A DNA stretch of 37,677 bases from Methylobacterium tarhaniae (GTDB taxonomy: Bacteria > Pseudomonadota > Alphaproteobacteria > Rhizobiales > Beijerinckiaceae): assembly GCF_001043955.1 (NCBI RefSeq), contig NZ_LABZ01000083.1:1-37677 (forward strand), given 5' to 3'. The first letter of the stretch is position 1. Each line of letters begins with the position of its first letter. Position numbers and translations under genes: made by a program. Shown piece after piece: positions 1 through 8,598 of the stretch. The notes under the pieces are model-generated. The model saw nothing but the letters and a program-made list of their open reading frames with translations, was not told the DNA's origin and ran no database searches.

Positions 1-2
1 CC

Positions 3-413
3 GACGAGGATCGCCGGAGCGCGCTCGGGCAGCGGGGCGGGCGGACGTCGCCGACAGGTCCGGGCCGGGCCGGGCCAGGCAAGACCGGAACGAGACCGAG
101 GACGGGCAGGAGCGAGGGCCGGGCGACGACCGGCGAGGCGCGGACGCTCGCAGGTTTCATCGACACCATCCACCGGGGCGGCATCGGCCTTTGGGCCTGC
201 TCGCCGGAGAGGTGCCTCGACGGGCGTCGCTGGGTGTTTTGGGGAACCGCCGAGGAGACCCTGGGCATCGACGCGCTGTTCGCGCGCGTCAACGCCGGGG
301 ACAGGGACGGCCCGGTGCGCGACCGGATGGCGAGCGCGACCGACCCGCAACCCTACGCTTTCGACTTCCGCATCGGCGAGGGCGGGCAGCAAACAAGGCA
401 GCGTCATAGATGA
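3..413 (+). pseudogene. PAS-domain remnant of a sensory protein
   Basis: One frame stays open from the window edge to a TGA at 411-413 but has no ATG. From about 141 it reads like a PAS fold: a GIGLW segment, then W-x-F-W-G, a LGID...F segment, an N-x-GDRD loop, and YAFDFRIGEGG near the end. That order resembles PAS sensor domains of histidine kinases and diguanylate cyclases, which have a VHPDDR loop and an FRI strand. The frame stops right after the FRI strand, so no output domain follows. The first 45 codons are low-complexity Gly/Arg/Pro. I read it as a 3'-truncated sensor gene. Its 5' end may lie outside the window. The PAS assignment is by eye. Confidence 0.45.
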
Positions 414-705
414 TGCCGGGCAGATCGGACGCCGGAGACGCACAGTCGGCGCGCTGGACGCCGAGCGATTGACCACGGACGATCACTCTTGCGAACGTGC
501 AACCCGAGGCGGCGATGCGAGCCTCATCCCCGGAAAGGAAACTCGCGCAGCTCGATCGCGCCCGTATTCTGCAACAATGACAAGCTGCCGAAAGAGTCAA
601 TTTTATTGATTATAGGTGGCAATTTTACCAATTTCATCGATTACGCGTCTTGCCAAGCTTGTTAGTTCTATGATTGATGAGGAGCAGACCGGGAGGCCCG
701 ACACC
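414..705. other. Non-coding stretch with an AT-rich leader
   Basis: I see no convincing gene here. From about 595 to 680 the sequence becomes conspicuously AT-rich for this genome (TTTTATTGATTATA, then CAATTTTACCAATTTC) just before the secreted GCG protein gene. It probably holds that gene's promoter. No -35/-10 pair is clear enough to place. Confidence 0.3.
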
Positions 706-1026
706 ATGCATCGCGCGATCGTCCTCTTCGCCGCATCCATCGCCTTCGCCGTCCCCTACGCGCGATCAGCCCAGGCCCTGCCCGTCCCGGTCGATCGCGC
801 GGCCGCGGCTCCGATCGAGCGCGTCGCCGGCGGGTGTGGACCCGGCCGCTGGCGCGGCCCTTGGGGCCATTGTCGCAGCACCCCCTATGTCGGACGGCTG
901 CCCGGCGGCTGGTACCAGGCCCGCGCCGGCAACGGCTGCCCTCCCGGATACTGGCGCGGCCCCTGGGGGCATTGCCGCAACACGCCCTATCACGGGCGCC
1001 TGCCGGGCGGCGGCTGGAAGCCGTGA
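706..1026 (+). CDS. Small secreted GCG-signature protein
   Basis: A 106-residue protein starting at the ATG at 706, with GGGAGG at 691-696 as its ribosome binding site. An upstream in-frame start at 616 lacks one. Residues 1-24 or so form a Sec signal peptide ending near AQA. The mature part contains GGCGPGRWRGPWGHCR and a second block GCPPGYWRGPWGHCR, so the motif W/Y-R-G-P-W-G-H-C-R is duplicated. This matches the short exported proteins of Hyphomicrobiales that begin with a GCG motif and carry repeated C-R-P/N-type units; their function is unknown. A second member lies at 29899-30243. The lipase gene follows after 70 nt on the same strand, so cotranscription is possible. Confidence 0.75.
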   Translation: MHRAIVLFAASIAFAVPYARSAQALPVPVDRAAAAPIERVAGGCGPGRWRGPWGHCRSTPYVGRLPGGWYQARAGNGCPPGYWRGPWGHCRNTPYHGRLPGGGWKP

Positions 1027-1096
1027 GCGCCGGCCGGACGGACGAGATCCCCTGTCGAAGCCAGCCCCACCGGAGAGCGACGTGCTGGAGAGAGTG

Positions 1097-2269
1097 ATGC
1101 AGGCCGCGGCCTCGCGGTCCGGTCGGGTGGCCGGGGCCCTCATGGTCGCGCTCGGCCTCGCCTCGGCCGCGCCCTCCGCCGAGGCGCGGCAGGCGCCCGG
1201 TCGCGCGGCACCCGGAACGCTGCTCGACGCGCAGCCCCTTCCGAACGCGCCCGACGGCGCCACGGCGTATCGCGTGCTGTACCGCTCGACCGGCCTGCGC
1301 GGCGAGCCGATCGCGGTCTCGGGCGCCATCATCGTGCCGGCCGGGCCGGTGCCGCCCGGCGGCCGCCCGGTCGTCGCCTGGGCCCACCCGACCACCGGCG
1401 TCGTCGACAAATGCGCGCCCTCGCTCGCCCGCGTGCTCTATCGCTCGATCCAGGGCCTGAGCGAGATGCTGGCGCGCGGCTACATCGTGGCCGCCACCGA
1501 CTATCCGGGCCTCGGCACGCCCGGCGTGCATCCCTACCTCGTCGGGATCAGCGAGGGACGCGCCGTGCTCGACTCGGTGCGGGCCGCCCGGCAGCTCGCC
1601 GGCCCCGGAGGCGCGACGAACGCCTTCGCCGTCTGGGGACACTCCCAGGGCGGCCATGCCGCGCTCTTCACCGGCATCCTGGCCCGCGGCTACGCGCCGG
1701 ACCTGTCGCTCGCCGGCGTCGCGGCGGCGGCGCCGGCCACCGAGCTCGCCACCCTGATGATGGCCGACCTCGACACCTCGGGCGGCAAGAACCTCACCGC
1801 CATGACCCTGTGGTCGTGGTCGCAGGTCTACGGCGCGCCCATGACGCAGGTGGTGGTGCCCTCTGCGCTTCCCGTGATCGACGAGCTCGCCAACGAGTGC
1901 ATCGAGACGGTCGTCGACGTGCTGGAGCGGCGCGGCCCGTCGAAGGCGCTCGACCGGGGCTTCCTCGCGGTCGACAACCTCGCCGACCGCGAGCCCTGGC
2001 GCGGGCTCCTCGCCCGCAACACGCCCGGCACGCTGCCGCCGCGCGTCCCGGTCTTCCTCGCGCAGGGCGCCGCCGACACCCTGGTGCTGCCGCGGGTGAC
2101 GCAGGATTACCGGGAGCGGCTGTGCCGGGCCGGCAGCCCAGTCGCGTTCGATCTCGTGCCGGGCGTCGGGCACCTCTCCATCGCCAGGGATGCGGCGCCG
2201 GCCGCCCTCGACTGGATCGGCGACCGGTTCGCCGGCGAGCCGGCGCCGAGCAATTGCGGGGCGCCCTAG
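1097..2269 (+). CDS. Secreted lipase / alpha-beta hydrolase (LIP-like family)
   Basis: A 390-residue exported hydrolase. The ATG at 1097 has GGAG at 1087-1090; a GTG at 1082 is the alternative. Residues 1-31 look like a Sec signal peptide. The nucleophile elbow is GHSQGG with Ser183. Asp327 (in QGAADTLV) and His359 (in GVGHLS) are spaced to complete the triad. The AYRVLYRSTG segment, AWAHPTTG and DYPGLG are typical of the secretory-lipase family (PF03583-like) that cleaves acylglycerols or other esters. Two FAD monooxygenases follow after 42 and 56 nt, so it may release an aromatic or acyl substrate used by them; that is inference. Substrate unknown. Confidence 0.8.
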   Translation: MQAAASRSGRVAGALMVALGLASAAPSAEARQAPGRAAPGTLLDAQPLPNAPDGATAYRVLYRSTGLRGEPIAVSGAIIVPAGPVPPGGRPVVAWAHPTTGVVDKCAPSLARVLYRSIQGLSEMLARGYIVAATDYPGLGTPGVHPYLVGISEGRAVLDSVRAARQLAGPGGATNAFAVWGHSQGGHAALFTGILARGYAPDLSLAGVAAAAPATELATLMMADLDTSGGKNLTAMTLWSWSQVYGAPMTQVVVPSALPVIDELANECIETVVDVLERRGPSKALDRGFLAVDNLADREPWRGLLARNTPGTLPPRVPVFLAQGAADTLVLPRVTQDYRERLCRAGSPVAFDLVPGVGHLSIARDAAPAALDWIGDRFAGEPAPSNCGAP

Positions 2270-2311
2270 CCCCCGGCGTCGCATCGGGTCCGCGAGCGTG
2301 AGGAGGTGGCG

Positions 2312-3925
2312 ATGGTCGAGGTCCCGGTGGCGGAGGTCCTGGTCGTCGGAGCCGGCCCGGTCGGGCTGACGCTCGCCTGCGAACTGGCCCGGCACGGGCT
2401 GCGCCCCCGGATCATCGACGCCGCACCGCAGCCTTCGGACTATTGCCGCGCCATCGGCGTCACGCCGCGGACGCTGGAAGTCTGGGACGACATGGGCGTC
2501 GCCCGCGAGATGATCGATGCCGGCCTCTGGCTGACGGGCCTGCGCTCCGTCGTGAACGGCCGGAGGGCGGCCGACGCCGTCCAGCCCGATCCGGGGCTGC
2601 CCTACGCGGCCCTCGGCCTGCCGCAATACGAGACCGAGCGCATTCTCACCCGGCACCTCGCCGGCTTCGGCATCGCGATCGAGCGGGGCGCGGTCCTGGC
2701 CGCCCTGAGCCAGGATGCGGAGGGCGTCGGCGCGCGCGTCGCGCGGGCGGGCCGGCCCGCCGAGGACGTTCGCGCGGCTTACGTGGTCGGCTGCGACGGG
2801 GCGCACAGCGCGGTTCGGCGGCTGCTCGGGATCGGCTTTACGGGGGCGGCCTACCCGTGGCCGTTCATGCTCGGCGACGTGCGGATCGACTGGGACGTGC
2901 CGTACGGGATGTCGGTGCGCGCCCTGCGGCTGGTGGACGGCGGCCCGCCCGACATGTTCATCGCCATCCCGCTGCCGGAGCCCGGCCGCTACCGCATCTC
3001 GATGCTGGCGCCGCCCCACCTCGTTCCGGGCAGCAGGACGGATCACGGCATCCAGGCCGAACTCGCAGGCCCCACGCTCGCCGACCTGCAGGCGGTGGCC
3101 GACGATCTCCTGCCCGATCCCGCACCGCTCTCCGCGCTGCGCTGGTCCTCCGTCTACCGGATCAGCATGCGCCTGGCCGACGCCTATCGCCGGGGACGCT
3201 GCTTCATCGCGGGCGACGCCGCCCACATCCACCCGCCGACCGGCGGGCAGGGCATGAATACCGGCATCCAGGACGCCTACAACCTGGCCTGGAAGCTGGC
3301 TCTCGTTCTGAAGGGCGCGAGCCCCGACGGCCTGCTCGACAGCTACGAGGGGGAGCGCCGCCCGGTCGGAGCGGACGTGATCGCCAGGACCCGCAAGGCG
3401 AGCGAGGGATATGGCCGCGAGCGGGGCGGCGCCCCCGACCGGGCCGCCGACGCCCAGGTCTCGGTCTCCTACCGGGGGACGGCTTTCGTCGAGGACGAGG
3501 CGGGCGGGCCGGACGATGCCGGTCCCGCGGCCGGCGACCGCGCCCCGGACGTGAACGGTCTCGTGCGGCAGGGGCTCGGCTTTCCTTTGCGCCTCTTCGA
3601 CGTGCTGCGCGGCACGCGGCACGTCCTGCTGGTTCACCTGAACGGCGCCTGCGAGCCCGGGACGATGCAGGACCTCGCCGGCTGGATGCGGGATCACCTC
3701 TTGCGGGATCACCTGCGCGTCGTCGTCGTGGCGAGCCGTGCGGCAGGACACGCGCTTCCGGGGGCCGAGCTTCTCGAGGACCGCACGGGAGCGTTCGCCG
3801 AGGCTTACGGGCGCCGGGCGACGAGCTGCCTCGTGCGGCCGGACGGCCATCTCGGCTGGCGCGGCCGCTCGTGGCGGGAGCCCGGCCTTCGGGCGCATCT
3901 CCGGAGGCTGTTCCCGGCCGCCTGA
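2312..3925 (+). CDS. FAD-dependent aromatic-type monooxygenase (first of two)
   Basis: A 537-residue group A flavoprotein hydroxylase (PF01494). The ATG at 2312 is preceded by AGGAGG at 2301-2306; a GTG at 2306 lies inside that site. The Rossmann dinucleotide motif VGAGPVG (Gly13, 15, 18), the DG motif CDGAHS (161-162) and the second FAD motif FIAGDAAHIHPPTGGQGMN (GD at 300-301) are all intact. The C-terminal 120 residues form the extra thioredoxin-like domain found in phenol/resorcinol-hydroxylase-like enzymes. Such enzymes hydroxylate aromatic rings using NAD(P)H and O2. Substrate cannot be read from sequence. It sits between the lipase gene and a second monooxygenase on one strand with short gaps, consistent with an operon. 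Confidence 0.88.
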   Translation: MVEVPVAEVLVVGAGPVGLTLACELARHGLRPRIIDAAPQPSDYCRAIGVTPRTLEVWDDMGVAREMIDAGLWLTGLRSVVNGRRAADAVQPDPGLPYAALGLPQYETERILTRHLAGFGIAIERGAVLAALSQDAEGVGARVARAGRPAEDVRAAYVVGCDGAHSAVRRLLGIGFTGAAYPWPFMLGDVRIDWDVPYGMSVRALRLVDGGPPDMFIAIPLPEPGRYRISMLAPPHLVPGSRTDHGIQAELAGPTLADLQAVADDLLPDPAPLSALRWSSVYRISMRLADAYRRGRCFIAGDAAHIHPPTGGQGMNTGIQDAYNLAWKLALVLKGASPDGLLDSYEGERRPVGADVIARTRKASEGYGRERGGAPDRAADAQVSVSYRGTAFVEDEAGGPDDAGPAAGDRAPDVNGLVRQGLGFPLRLFDVLRGTRHVLLVHLNGACEPGTMQDLAGWMRDHLLRDHLRVVVVASRAAGHALPGAELLEDRTGAFAEAYGRRATSCLVRPDGHLGWRGRSWREPGLRAHLRRLFPAA

Positions 3926-3981
3926 GCCGGCGTTTCGCGGAAACCCGACCGGCTGCGACCGCGCAGCGGAGAGGAGGTCAG

Positions 3982-5448
3982 ATGACAGACATTCTCATCG
4001 TCGGCGCCGGCCCGGTGGGCCTGACCATGGCGGCGGAGCTTGCCCGTTACGGTGTCGGCGTGCGCCTGATCGACCGCGCGCCGCACGCCACCGAGACCTC
4101 CAAGGCCCTCGTGGTCTGGTCGCGCACGCTCGAGCTCATGGATCGCATGGGCTGCAGCCGGGCCTTCCTGGATGCGGGGCTTCGGGCCCCCGGCGCCTCG
4201 ATCCGCAGCGGCGGGACGATTCTCGGCCAGCCGCGCTTCGAGAGTATCGCGAGCGCCTACAACTTCGCCCTGATGGTCCCGCAGCGGGATACCGAGCGCC
4301 TCCTCACCGCCCATCTGCGGTCCTTCGGCGTCGCGGTCGAGCGGCAGGTGGAGCTGGCCGGCTTCACCGAGGCGGCGGACGGCGTCGCGGCGCGCCTGAG
4401 GCATGCCGACGGTCGCGAGGAGACGGTCGGGACGCCGTGGCTGATCGGCTGCGACGGCGCCCACAGCACCGTGCGGCACGGGCTCGGCCTCGCCTTCGAG
4501 GGCTCGGCCCAGGGCGACGACTGGCTCCTCGCCGACGTGCGCCTCGACGGTCCGGGGGCGCCGCCTCCGGACGAGATCGCGACCTACCTGCACCGCGACG
4601 GCCCCTTCGTGGTCTTCCCGATCCCGCACGGCCGGGCGCGGGTCGTCGCCACGGTGGGCAGGACGGATGCGGCGCACCCGCGGCCCGATCCCACCCTCGC
4701 CGACGTCCAGGCCCTCATCGACCGGCGCGCCGGCGGCGGCTTTCGCACCTCCGACCCGGTCTGGCTGACACATTTCCGCATCAACGAGCGCAAGGTGTCC
4801 GAGTACCGGCGCGGCCGCGTCTTCCTGGCCGGCGACGCGGCGCATATCCACAGCCCCGCGGGCGGCCAGGGCATGAATACCGGCATGCAGGACGCGGTGA
4901 ACCTCGCCTGGAAGCTGGCGATGGTGGTGCGCGGCCGGGCGGGCGCGTCGCTTCTCGCCAGCTACAGCCCCGAGCGGAGCGCGGTCGGCGACCTGGTGCT
5001 GCGCAATGCGGGCCGGCTCACCGACATGGCGACGCTGTCGAACCCGGCGGCGCAGGGGGCCCGCAATCTCGCGCTGCGTTTCCTCCTCGGCCTGCACACG
5101 GTGCGCAACCGCTTGGCGACGACGATGAGCGAGATCGAGATCGCCTATGGGGGAAGTCCGCTGTCGAAGGGGCCCGGATCCGGCGCGCGCTGGGAGCCGG
5201 AGGCCTATGAAGGACCGCCGCCGGGCACGGGAGGCGAGCCGCGCTTCGTGCTCTACGCCGCCGATGCGGGGCGGGGAGCCGCCTTGGCGGGGCGCTTTCC
5301 CGGTCTCCTGGAGGCGGCGCCGCGGTCGCCGCCGGACCCGTCCGGCCTCTTCGTCGTCCGGCCCGACTGTTACGTCGGTCTGTCGGCGGGAGGGCGCGGC
5401 TGGGACGAGGCGGAGCGGTACCTCCGGGGGCTGGCGCAGAGCGACTGA
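3982..5448 (+). CDS. FAD-dependent aromatic-type monooxygenase (second of two)
   Basis: A 488-residue relative of the preceding gene, starting at the ATG at 3982 behind GAGGAGGT. It keeps VGAGPVG (Gly8, 10, 13), CDGAHS (158-159) and FLAGDAAHIHSPAGGQGMN (284-285). The two proteins align along their whole length but have diverged, especially in the central substrate-binding region, so they probably act on different compounds or at successive steps rather than being a recent duplicate. NAD(P)H-dependent hydroxylation is the family reaction. A hairpin right after the stop suggests this is the last gene of the unit. Confidence 0.88.
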   Translation: MTDILIVGAGPVGLTMAAELARYGVGVRLIDRAPHATETSKALVVWSRTLELMDRMGCSRAFLDAGLRAPGASIRSGGTILGQPRFESIASAYNFALMVPQRDTERLLTAHLRSFGVAVERQVELAGFTEAADGVAARLRHADGREETVGTPWLIGCDGAHSTVRHGLGLAFEGSAQGDDWLLADVRLDGPGAPPPDEIATYLHRDGPFVVFPIPHGRARVVATVGRTDAAHPRPDPTLADVQALIDRRAGGGFRTSDPVWLTHFRINERKVSEYRRGRVFLAGDAAHIHSPAGGQGMNTGMQDAVNLAWKLAMVVRGRAGASLLASYSPERSAVGDLVLRNAGRLTDMATLSNPAAQGARNLALRFLLGLHTVRNRLATTMSEIEIAYGGSPLSKGPGSGARWEPEAYEGPPPGTGGEPRFVLYAADAGRGAALAGRFPGLLEAAPRSPPDPSGLFVVRPDCYVGLSAGGRGWDEAERYLRGLAQSD

Positions 5449-5485
5449 GCGGGCTTGCGTTGGAAGGCCAACGCTTCGTCCGCTC
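5447..5485 (+). terminator. Hairpin at the end of the monooxygenase genes
   Basis: GAGCGG at 5447-5452 pairs with CCGCTC at 5480-5485, and inside it GCGTTGG pairs with CCAACGC around an AAGG loop. It overlaps the TGA of the second monooxygenase. There is no strong T-run, so intrinsic termination is only a possibility. Confidence 0.4.
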
Positions 5486-5883
5486 AGGTTCTCGTGCGGT
5501 CGCAGATTTTCGTCGCGAGAACCGGAGGAGGCCGGCATCGCGGTCATGCTGCGCCGCTTCCCCGGCGCCACCCACGCCCTCATCACCCTCGCGACGGACC
5601 ACCCGCGGCATCCATGACGCGGCTCCGCTGCGCAGCTCGCCATGCCACGAGCCGGGATCGCACGCCGTGCCCGAGCCGATGCGCGAGCGCGGACCGGCCC
5701 GCCGGCTGCCTCGCGGATGCCGAATGTCTCGAAGGATGACGTGACCGCGACGGATCCGGCCGACGGCCGCCCCGATGGACGAGGATTTTCGCCCGTCGTG
5801 AGATCGTCTCCCGTCGACCCTGCGCCAGGTTCGTTCGAGGAGGGAGCCGGCGTTCTGTCGGCCCGACAGAGGCGTTGGATGCG
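5486..5883. other. Non-coding stretch before selO
   Basis: About 400 bases without a gene I can support. Several short open frames exist on both strands but have no ribosome binding site and no family resemblance. A 30-codon piece ending at 5617 (IAVMLRRFPGATHALITL) looks protein-like and may be debris of a lost gene. selO's promoter must lie here. Confidence 0.4.
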
Positions 5884-7350
5884 ATGATCCCCTTCGACAA
5901 CACCTACATCCGCCTGCCGGACAGGTTCTTCGTCCGGATCGACCCGACTCCCGTCGCGGCCCCGGCGCTCATCGCGCTGAACCAGGACCTCGCGCGCCGG
6001 CTCCGGCTCGATCCCGACTGGCTCGCCGGCCCCGAGGGCGTCGCGATGCTGTCGGGCAACCGCGTGCCCGACGGGTCCGAGCCGGTCGCGGCTGCCTATG
6101 CGGGGCACCAGTTCGGCCAGCCGGTCGCGCAGCTCGGGGACGGCCGGGCCATCCTGCTCGGCGAGGTGATCGACCGGGATGGCGTGCGGCGCGACATCCA
6201 GCTCAAGGGATCGGGCCCGACGCCGTTCTCCCGCGGCGGAGACGGCCGCGCCGCTCTGGGGCCGGTCCTGCGCGAGTACCTCGTCAGCGAGGCCATGGCC
6301 GCGCTCGGGATCCCGACGACCCGGGCGCTGGCGGCCGTCACCACCGGCGAGGCGGTCCTGCGCGAGCGGCCGCTGCCCGGCGCCGTGCTCACCCGCGTCG
6401 CGTCGAGCCACGTCCGGGTCGGGACGTTCCAGTTCTTCGCCTTCCGGCGCGACGTCGACGGGCTGCGGACCCTCGCCGACTACGTGATCGCCCGGCATTA
6501 TCCGCAGGCGGCGCAGGCCGACGAGCCCTATCGGGCGCTCCTCGCCGCCGTGGTCGCGCGCCAGGCCGACCTGGTGGCGCAGTGGCTGCTGGTCGGCTTC
6601 ATCCACGGCGTCATGAACACCGACAACATGTCGGTCGCCGGCGAGACGATCGATTATGGGCCGTGCGCCTTCCTGGACGCCTACGACCCGGCGACCGTGC
6701 TCAGCGCCATCGACCGGCTCGGCCGCTACGCCTACGGCAACCAGCCCCGTATCGCGCACTGGAACCTGACCCGCCTCGCCGAGACCCTGGTGCCGCTCCT
6801 TGCCGAGGAGACCGAGGCGGCCGTCGCGACCGCCCAGGAGGTGCTCGCGGGTTTCGCGCCGCGCTTCGAGGAGGCCTACCATGCGGGCCTGCGCCGGAAA
6901 CTCGGCCTGCTGACGGCGCGGGACGACGACGCGGCCCTGGGCCAGGACCTCCTGAAGCGGATGGGGGACAACCAGGCGGATTTCACGCTGACCTTCCGGC
7001 GGCTCGCAGACGCCGCACGGGATCCGGCGGGAGATGCGGGCGTGCGGGATCTGTTCGTCGACCCGACCGCGTATGACGACTGGGCCGGGCGCTGGCGCCG
7101 GCGCCTCGCCGAGGAGCCCCTGGCGGGCGAGGAGCGCCGGGCGGCGATGAACCGGGTCAACCCGAAATACATACCGCGCAACCACCGGATCGAGGCGGTG
7201 ATCGAGGCGGCGGAGCGCGGCGACTTCGCCCCCTTCGCGGAGCTGCGGACCGTGCTGGCCGCCCCCTGCGAGGAGCAGCCGGACCGCGAGGCCTACGCCC
7301 TGCCGCCCGCCGAGCACGAGCGCGTCCTGCAGACGTTCTGCGGGACGTGA
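5884..7350 (+). CDS. selO: Protein adenylyltransferase SelO (YdiU/UPF0061)
   Basis: A 488-residue SelO pseudokinase. Family members transfer AMP from ATP onto Ser/Thr/Tyr of target proteins and are linked to redox stress. The ATG at 5884 gives the usual N-terminus MIPFDN; a TTG at 5875 would add three residues. Visible family motifs include AYAGHQFGQ, QLGDGRA, the nucleotide-binding QLKGSGPTPFSRGGDGRA with its lysine, LREYLVSEAM, and the metal-binding MNTDNMS followed by DYGPCAFLD. The NPKYIPRNH segment near the C-terminus is also characteristic. The protein ends FCGT, with ordinary Cys and no selenocysteine. It stands alone: the upstream region is non-coding and downstream is a patch of intergenic repeats. 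Confidence 0.95.
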   Translation: MIPFDNTYIRLPDRFFVRIDPTPVAAPALIALNQDLARRLRLDPDWLAGPEGVAMLSGNRVPDGSEPVAAAYAGHQFGQPVAQLGDGRAILLGEVIDRDGVRRDIQLKGSGPTPFSRGGDGRAALGPVLREYLVSEAMAALGIPTTRALAAVTTGEAVLRERPLPGAVLTRVASSHVRVGTFQFFAFRRDVDGLRTLADYVIARHYPQAAQADEPYRALLAAVVARQADLVAQWLLVGFIHGVMNTDNMSVAGETIDYGPCAFLDAYDPATVLSAIDRLGRYAYGNQPRIAHWNLTRLAETLVPLLAEETEAAVATAQEVLAGFAPRFEEAYHAGLRRKLGLLTARDDDAALGQDLLKRMGDNQADFTLTFRRLADAARDPAGDAGVRDLFVDPTAYDDWAGRWRRRLAEEPLAGEERRAAMNRVNPKYIPRNHRIEAVIEAAERGDFAPFAELRTVLAAPCEEQPDREAYALPPAEHERVLQTFCGT

Positions 7351-7357
7351 CGCAGCC

Positions 7358-7463
7358 TTGGAGCGTTTTCCGACGACGCGGATACCGGTCCGTCGTAGGA
7401 AATGCGGCAAAGTCATAGACCTGGAGACTTTCGCGATTGCACCGCGATCGTGAAGTGCTCCAG
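7358..7463. repeat. Degenerate intergenic repeat, Hyphomicrobiales type
   Basis: Starts TTGGAGCGTTTTCCGACGA and ends GTGCTCCAG, so the ends TTGGAGC/GCTCCAG form short inverted termini. It contains GGATACCGG followed by AAATGCGGCAAAGTCATAGA. This matches, from memory, the abundant non-coding repeat of Rhizobiales genomes (GAGCGTTTTCC...AAATGCGACAAAACAA...GAGC). This copy looks decayed. It begins 8 nt after selO. Confidence 0.5.
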
Positions 7464-7548
7464 CGGGCATAGATTGTCACGGCACACGGTACACGACAGA
7501 GAACGGCACATGACAGCGGCTTGAAGCCCTCCGGAAAGGCTCTCCCAC

Positions 7549-7600
7549 CCACGACCTCATCCTGAGGTGCCGCGTCAGCGTCCTCGAAGGATGGTTCCTC
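7549..7600. repeat. CATCCTGAGG...CCTCGAAGGATG intergenic repeat
   Basis: CCTCATCCTGAGGTGC is followed by GTCCTCGAAGGATGG, forming an imperfect inverted repeat (CATCCTGAGG against CCTCGAAGGATG). This pair is a very common intergenic palindromic element in Methylobacterium and Bradyrhizobium-like genomes, as I recall it. It encodes nothing visible. Confidence 0.55.
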
Positions 7601-7640
7601 AGCGCCTGTTCGATTGAAGCGACAGAATTGAAGCGCTCCA

Positions 7641-7683
7641 TCGTCATCACGGGGCCGCGCAGCGGAACCCGGGATCCATGAAC
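7641..7683. repeat. Palindromic GGGGCCGCGC...AACCCGGGATCCATG repeat
   Basis: TCGTCATCACGGGGCCGCG then AGCGGAACCCGGGATCCATG. This is the inverted form of a widespread alphaproteobacterial intergenic element (ATGGATCCCGGGTTCCGC...GCGGCCCC...GATGACGA). It lies about 40 nt after the preceding element, so this gap has collected three repeat types. Confidence 0.5.
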
Positions 7684-8011
7684 GCCGAGAATTCCGAATG
7701 GGGCGGAGCTTTGGTCGCTTGATCCTCGGGCGTCAGCTGTCATGGACCTCGAGTTCTCGACTTCGCCGATGCACGGGATGATAGGGAGAAATGTCGTTAT
7801 CCGTGCCAGATGACTGCTGGTATGAGTCAAACAGGCCCTCGGATCGTGTCGTGTGCTGTGGTCAGCCGCACCCGACCGCTCGGGTCCCCTCCCCCGCCAA
7901 TCCAGGTATACGCTTCCCGCATCGGAACCCGACAGAGTCGCCCAAACCGGTCGAACGGAAGGCTTCGCGGGAAACCGCAGCCGTCCCCGACCCACGACCT
8001 GATGAAGCCCT
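7684..8011. other. Non-coding stretch before the broken quinone reductase
   Basis: No gene or strong regulatory motif seen. Short open frames here lack ribosome binding sites. It presumably carried the promoter of the gene that has become a pseudogene. Confidence 0.35.
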
Positions 8012-8598
8012 ATGAACGTACTGCTGATCTACTGCCATCCTCTCGCAGAGAGCTATGCCGCCGCCTTGCGCGACGCCGCCATCCAGGGCCTGCACGCCGC
8101 CGGGCACAGGGTAGAGGTCATCGATCTCTATGCGGAGGGCTTCGACCCGGTCCTCAGCGCGGATGAGCGGAGCAGCTACTACGATCGGTCGATCGGCACC
8201 GACGCGGTCGCTCGTCACATCACCGCCCTCAGAAACGCATAAGCCTTGGTCTTCGTGTACCCAACCTGGTGGTTCGGCATGCCGGCCATGCTGAAGGGCT
8301 GGATCGACCGGATCTGGTTGCCCGGCATCGCGTTCCGGCTCGGTGGCCCGAATGTGCTGCAGCCGCTGCTCACCCATATCCGCAGCATCACGGTCGTCAC
8401 GACCTATGGCTCGCCGCGCTGGCTGCTCTGGCTCGTCGGCTGGCCGGACTGGCGCCTGTTCCGGCGCGGCATCCGAACCTTGTGCGCGCCCCGCTGCCGC
8501 CTGAATTGGTTGGCCCTGACAAACATGACGGCTGTACGCTCGACGCGCGGCAGCGCTTCATCGCGAGAGTGCGTCGACGCTTGGCAACGCACCGCTGA
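8012..8598 (+). pseudogene. Broken flavodoxin-fold NAD(P)H:quinone oxidoreductase
   Basis: The first part reads MNVLLIYCHPLAESYAAALR...VEVIDLYAEGFDPVLSADE, the NQO1/KefF-type flavodoxin fold. An in-frame TAA at 8240-8242 follows ALRNA, and the same frame resumes at once with ALVFVYPTWWFGMPAMLKGW, the conserved flavin-binding loop. One base change, for example GAA to TAA, would explain it. Around 8525-8545 the similarity moves to another frame: after LALTNMT the expected tail (R-Q-R-F-I-A-R-V-R-R-R) continues one frame over and ends at TGA 8596-8598. With a nonsense codon and a frameshift the gene is very probably inactive. Intact relatives are FMN/FAD two-electron quinone reductases of about 190-200 residues, which fits the total length. 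Confidence 0.82.

Noticed and set aside
289..600. - strand frame with a PilZ-like look (ARIAASGCTFARVIVRGQS)
   Set aside because: Similarity too weak, no ribosome binding site and composition mixed; could be debris but not supportable.
668..3898. Very long open frame on the - strand opposite the lipase and first monooxygenase
   Set aside because: Arg/Pro/Gly/His-rich translation with no family motifs; opposite strand has clear genes with catalytic residues and ribosome binding sites. Antisense shadow of GC-rich codons.
3805..7470. 1221-codon - strand frame opposite the second monooxygenase and selO
   Set aside because: Same shadow pattern, low-complexity basic composition, no domain.
8240..8242. 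Programmed stop-codon readthrough or selenocysteine in the quinone reductase
   Set aside because: The codon is TAA, not TGA, and a second lesion (frameshift) occurs downstream; simple decay explains both.
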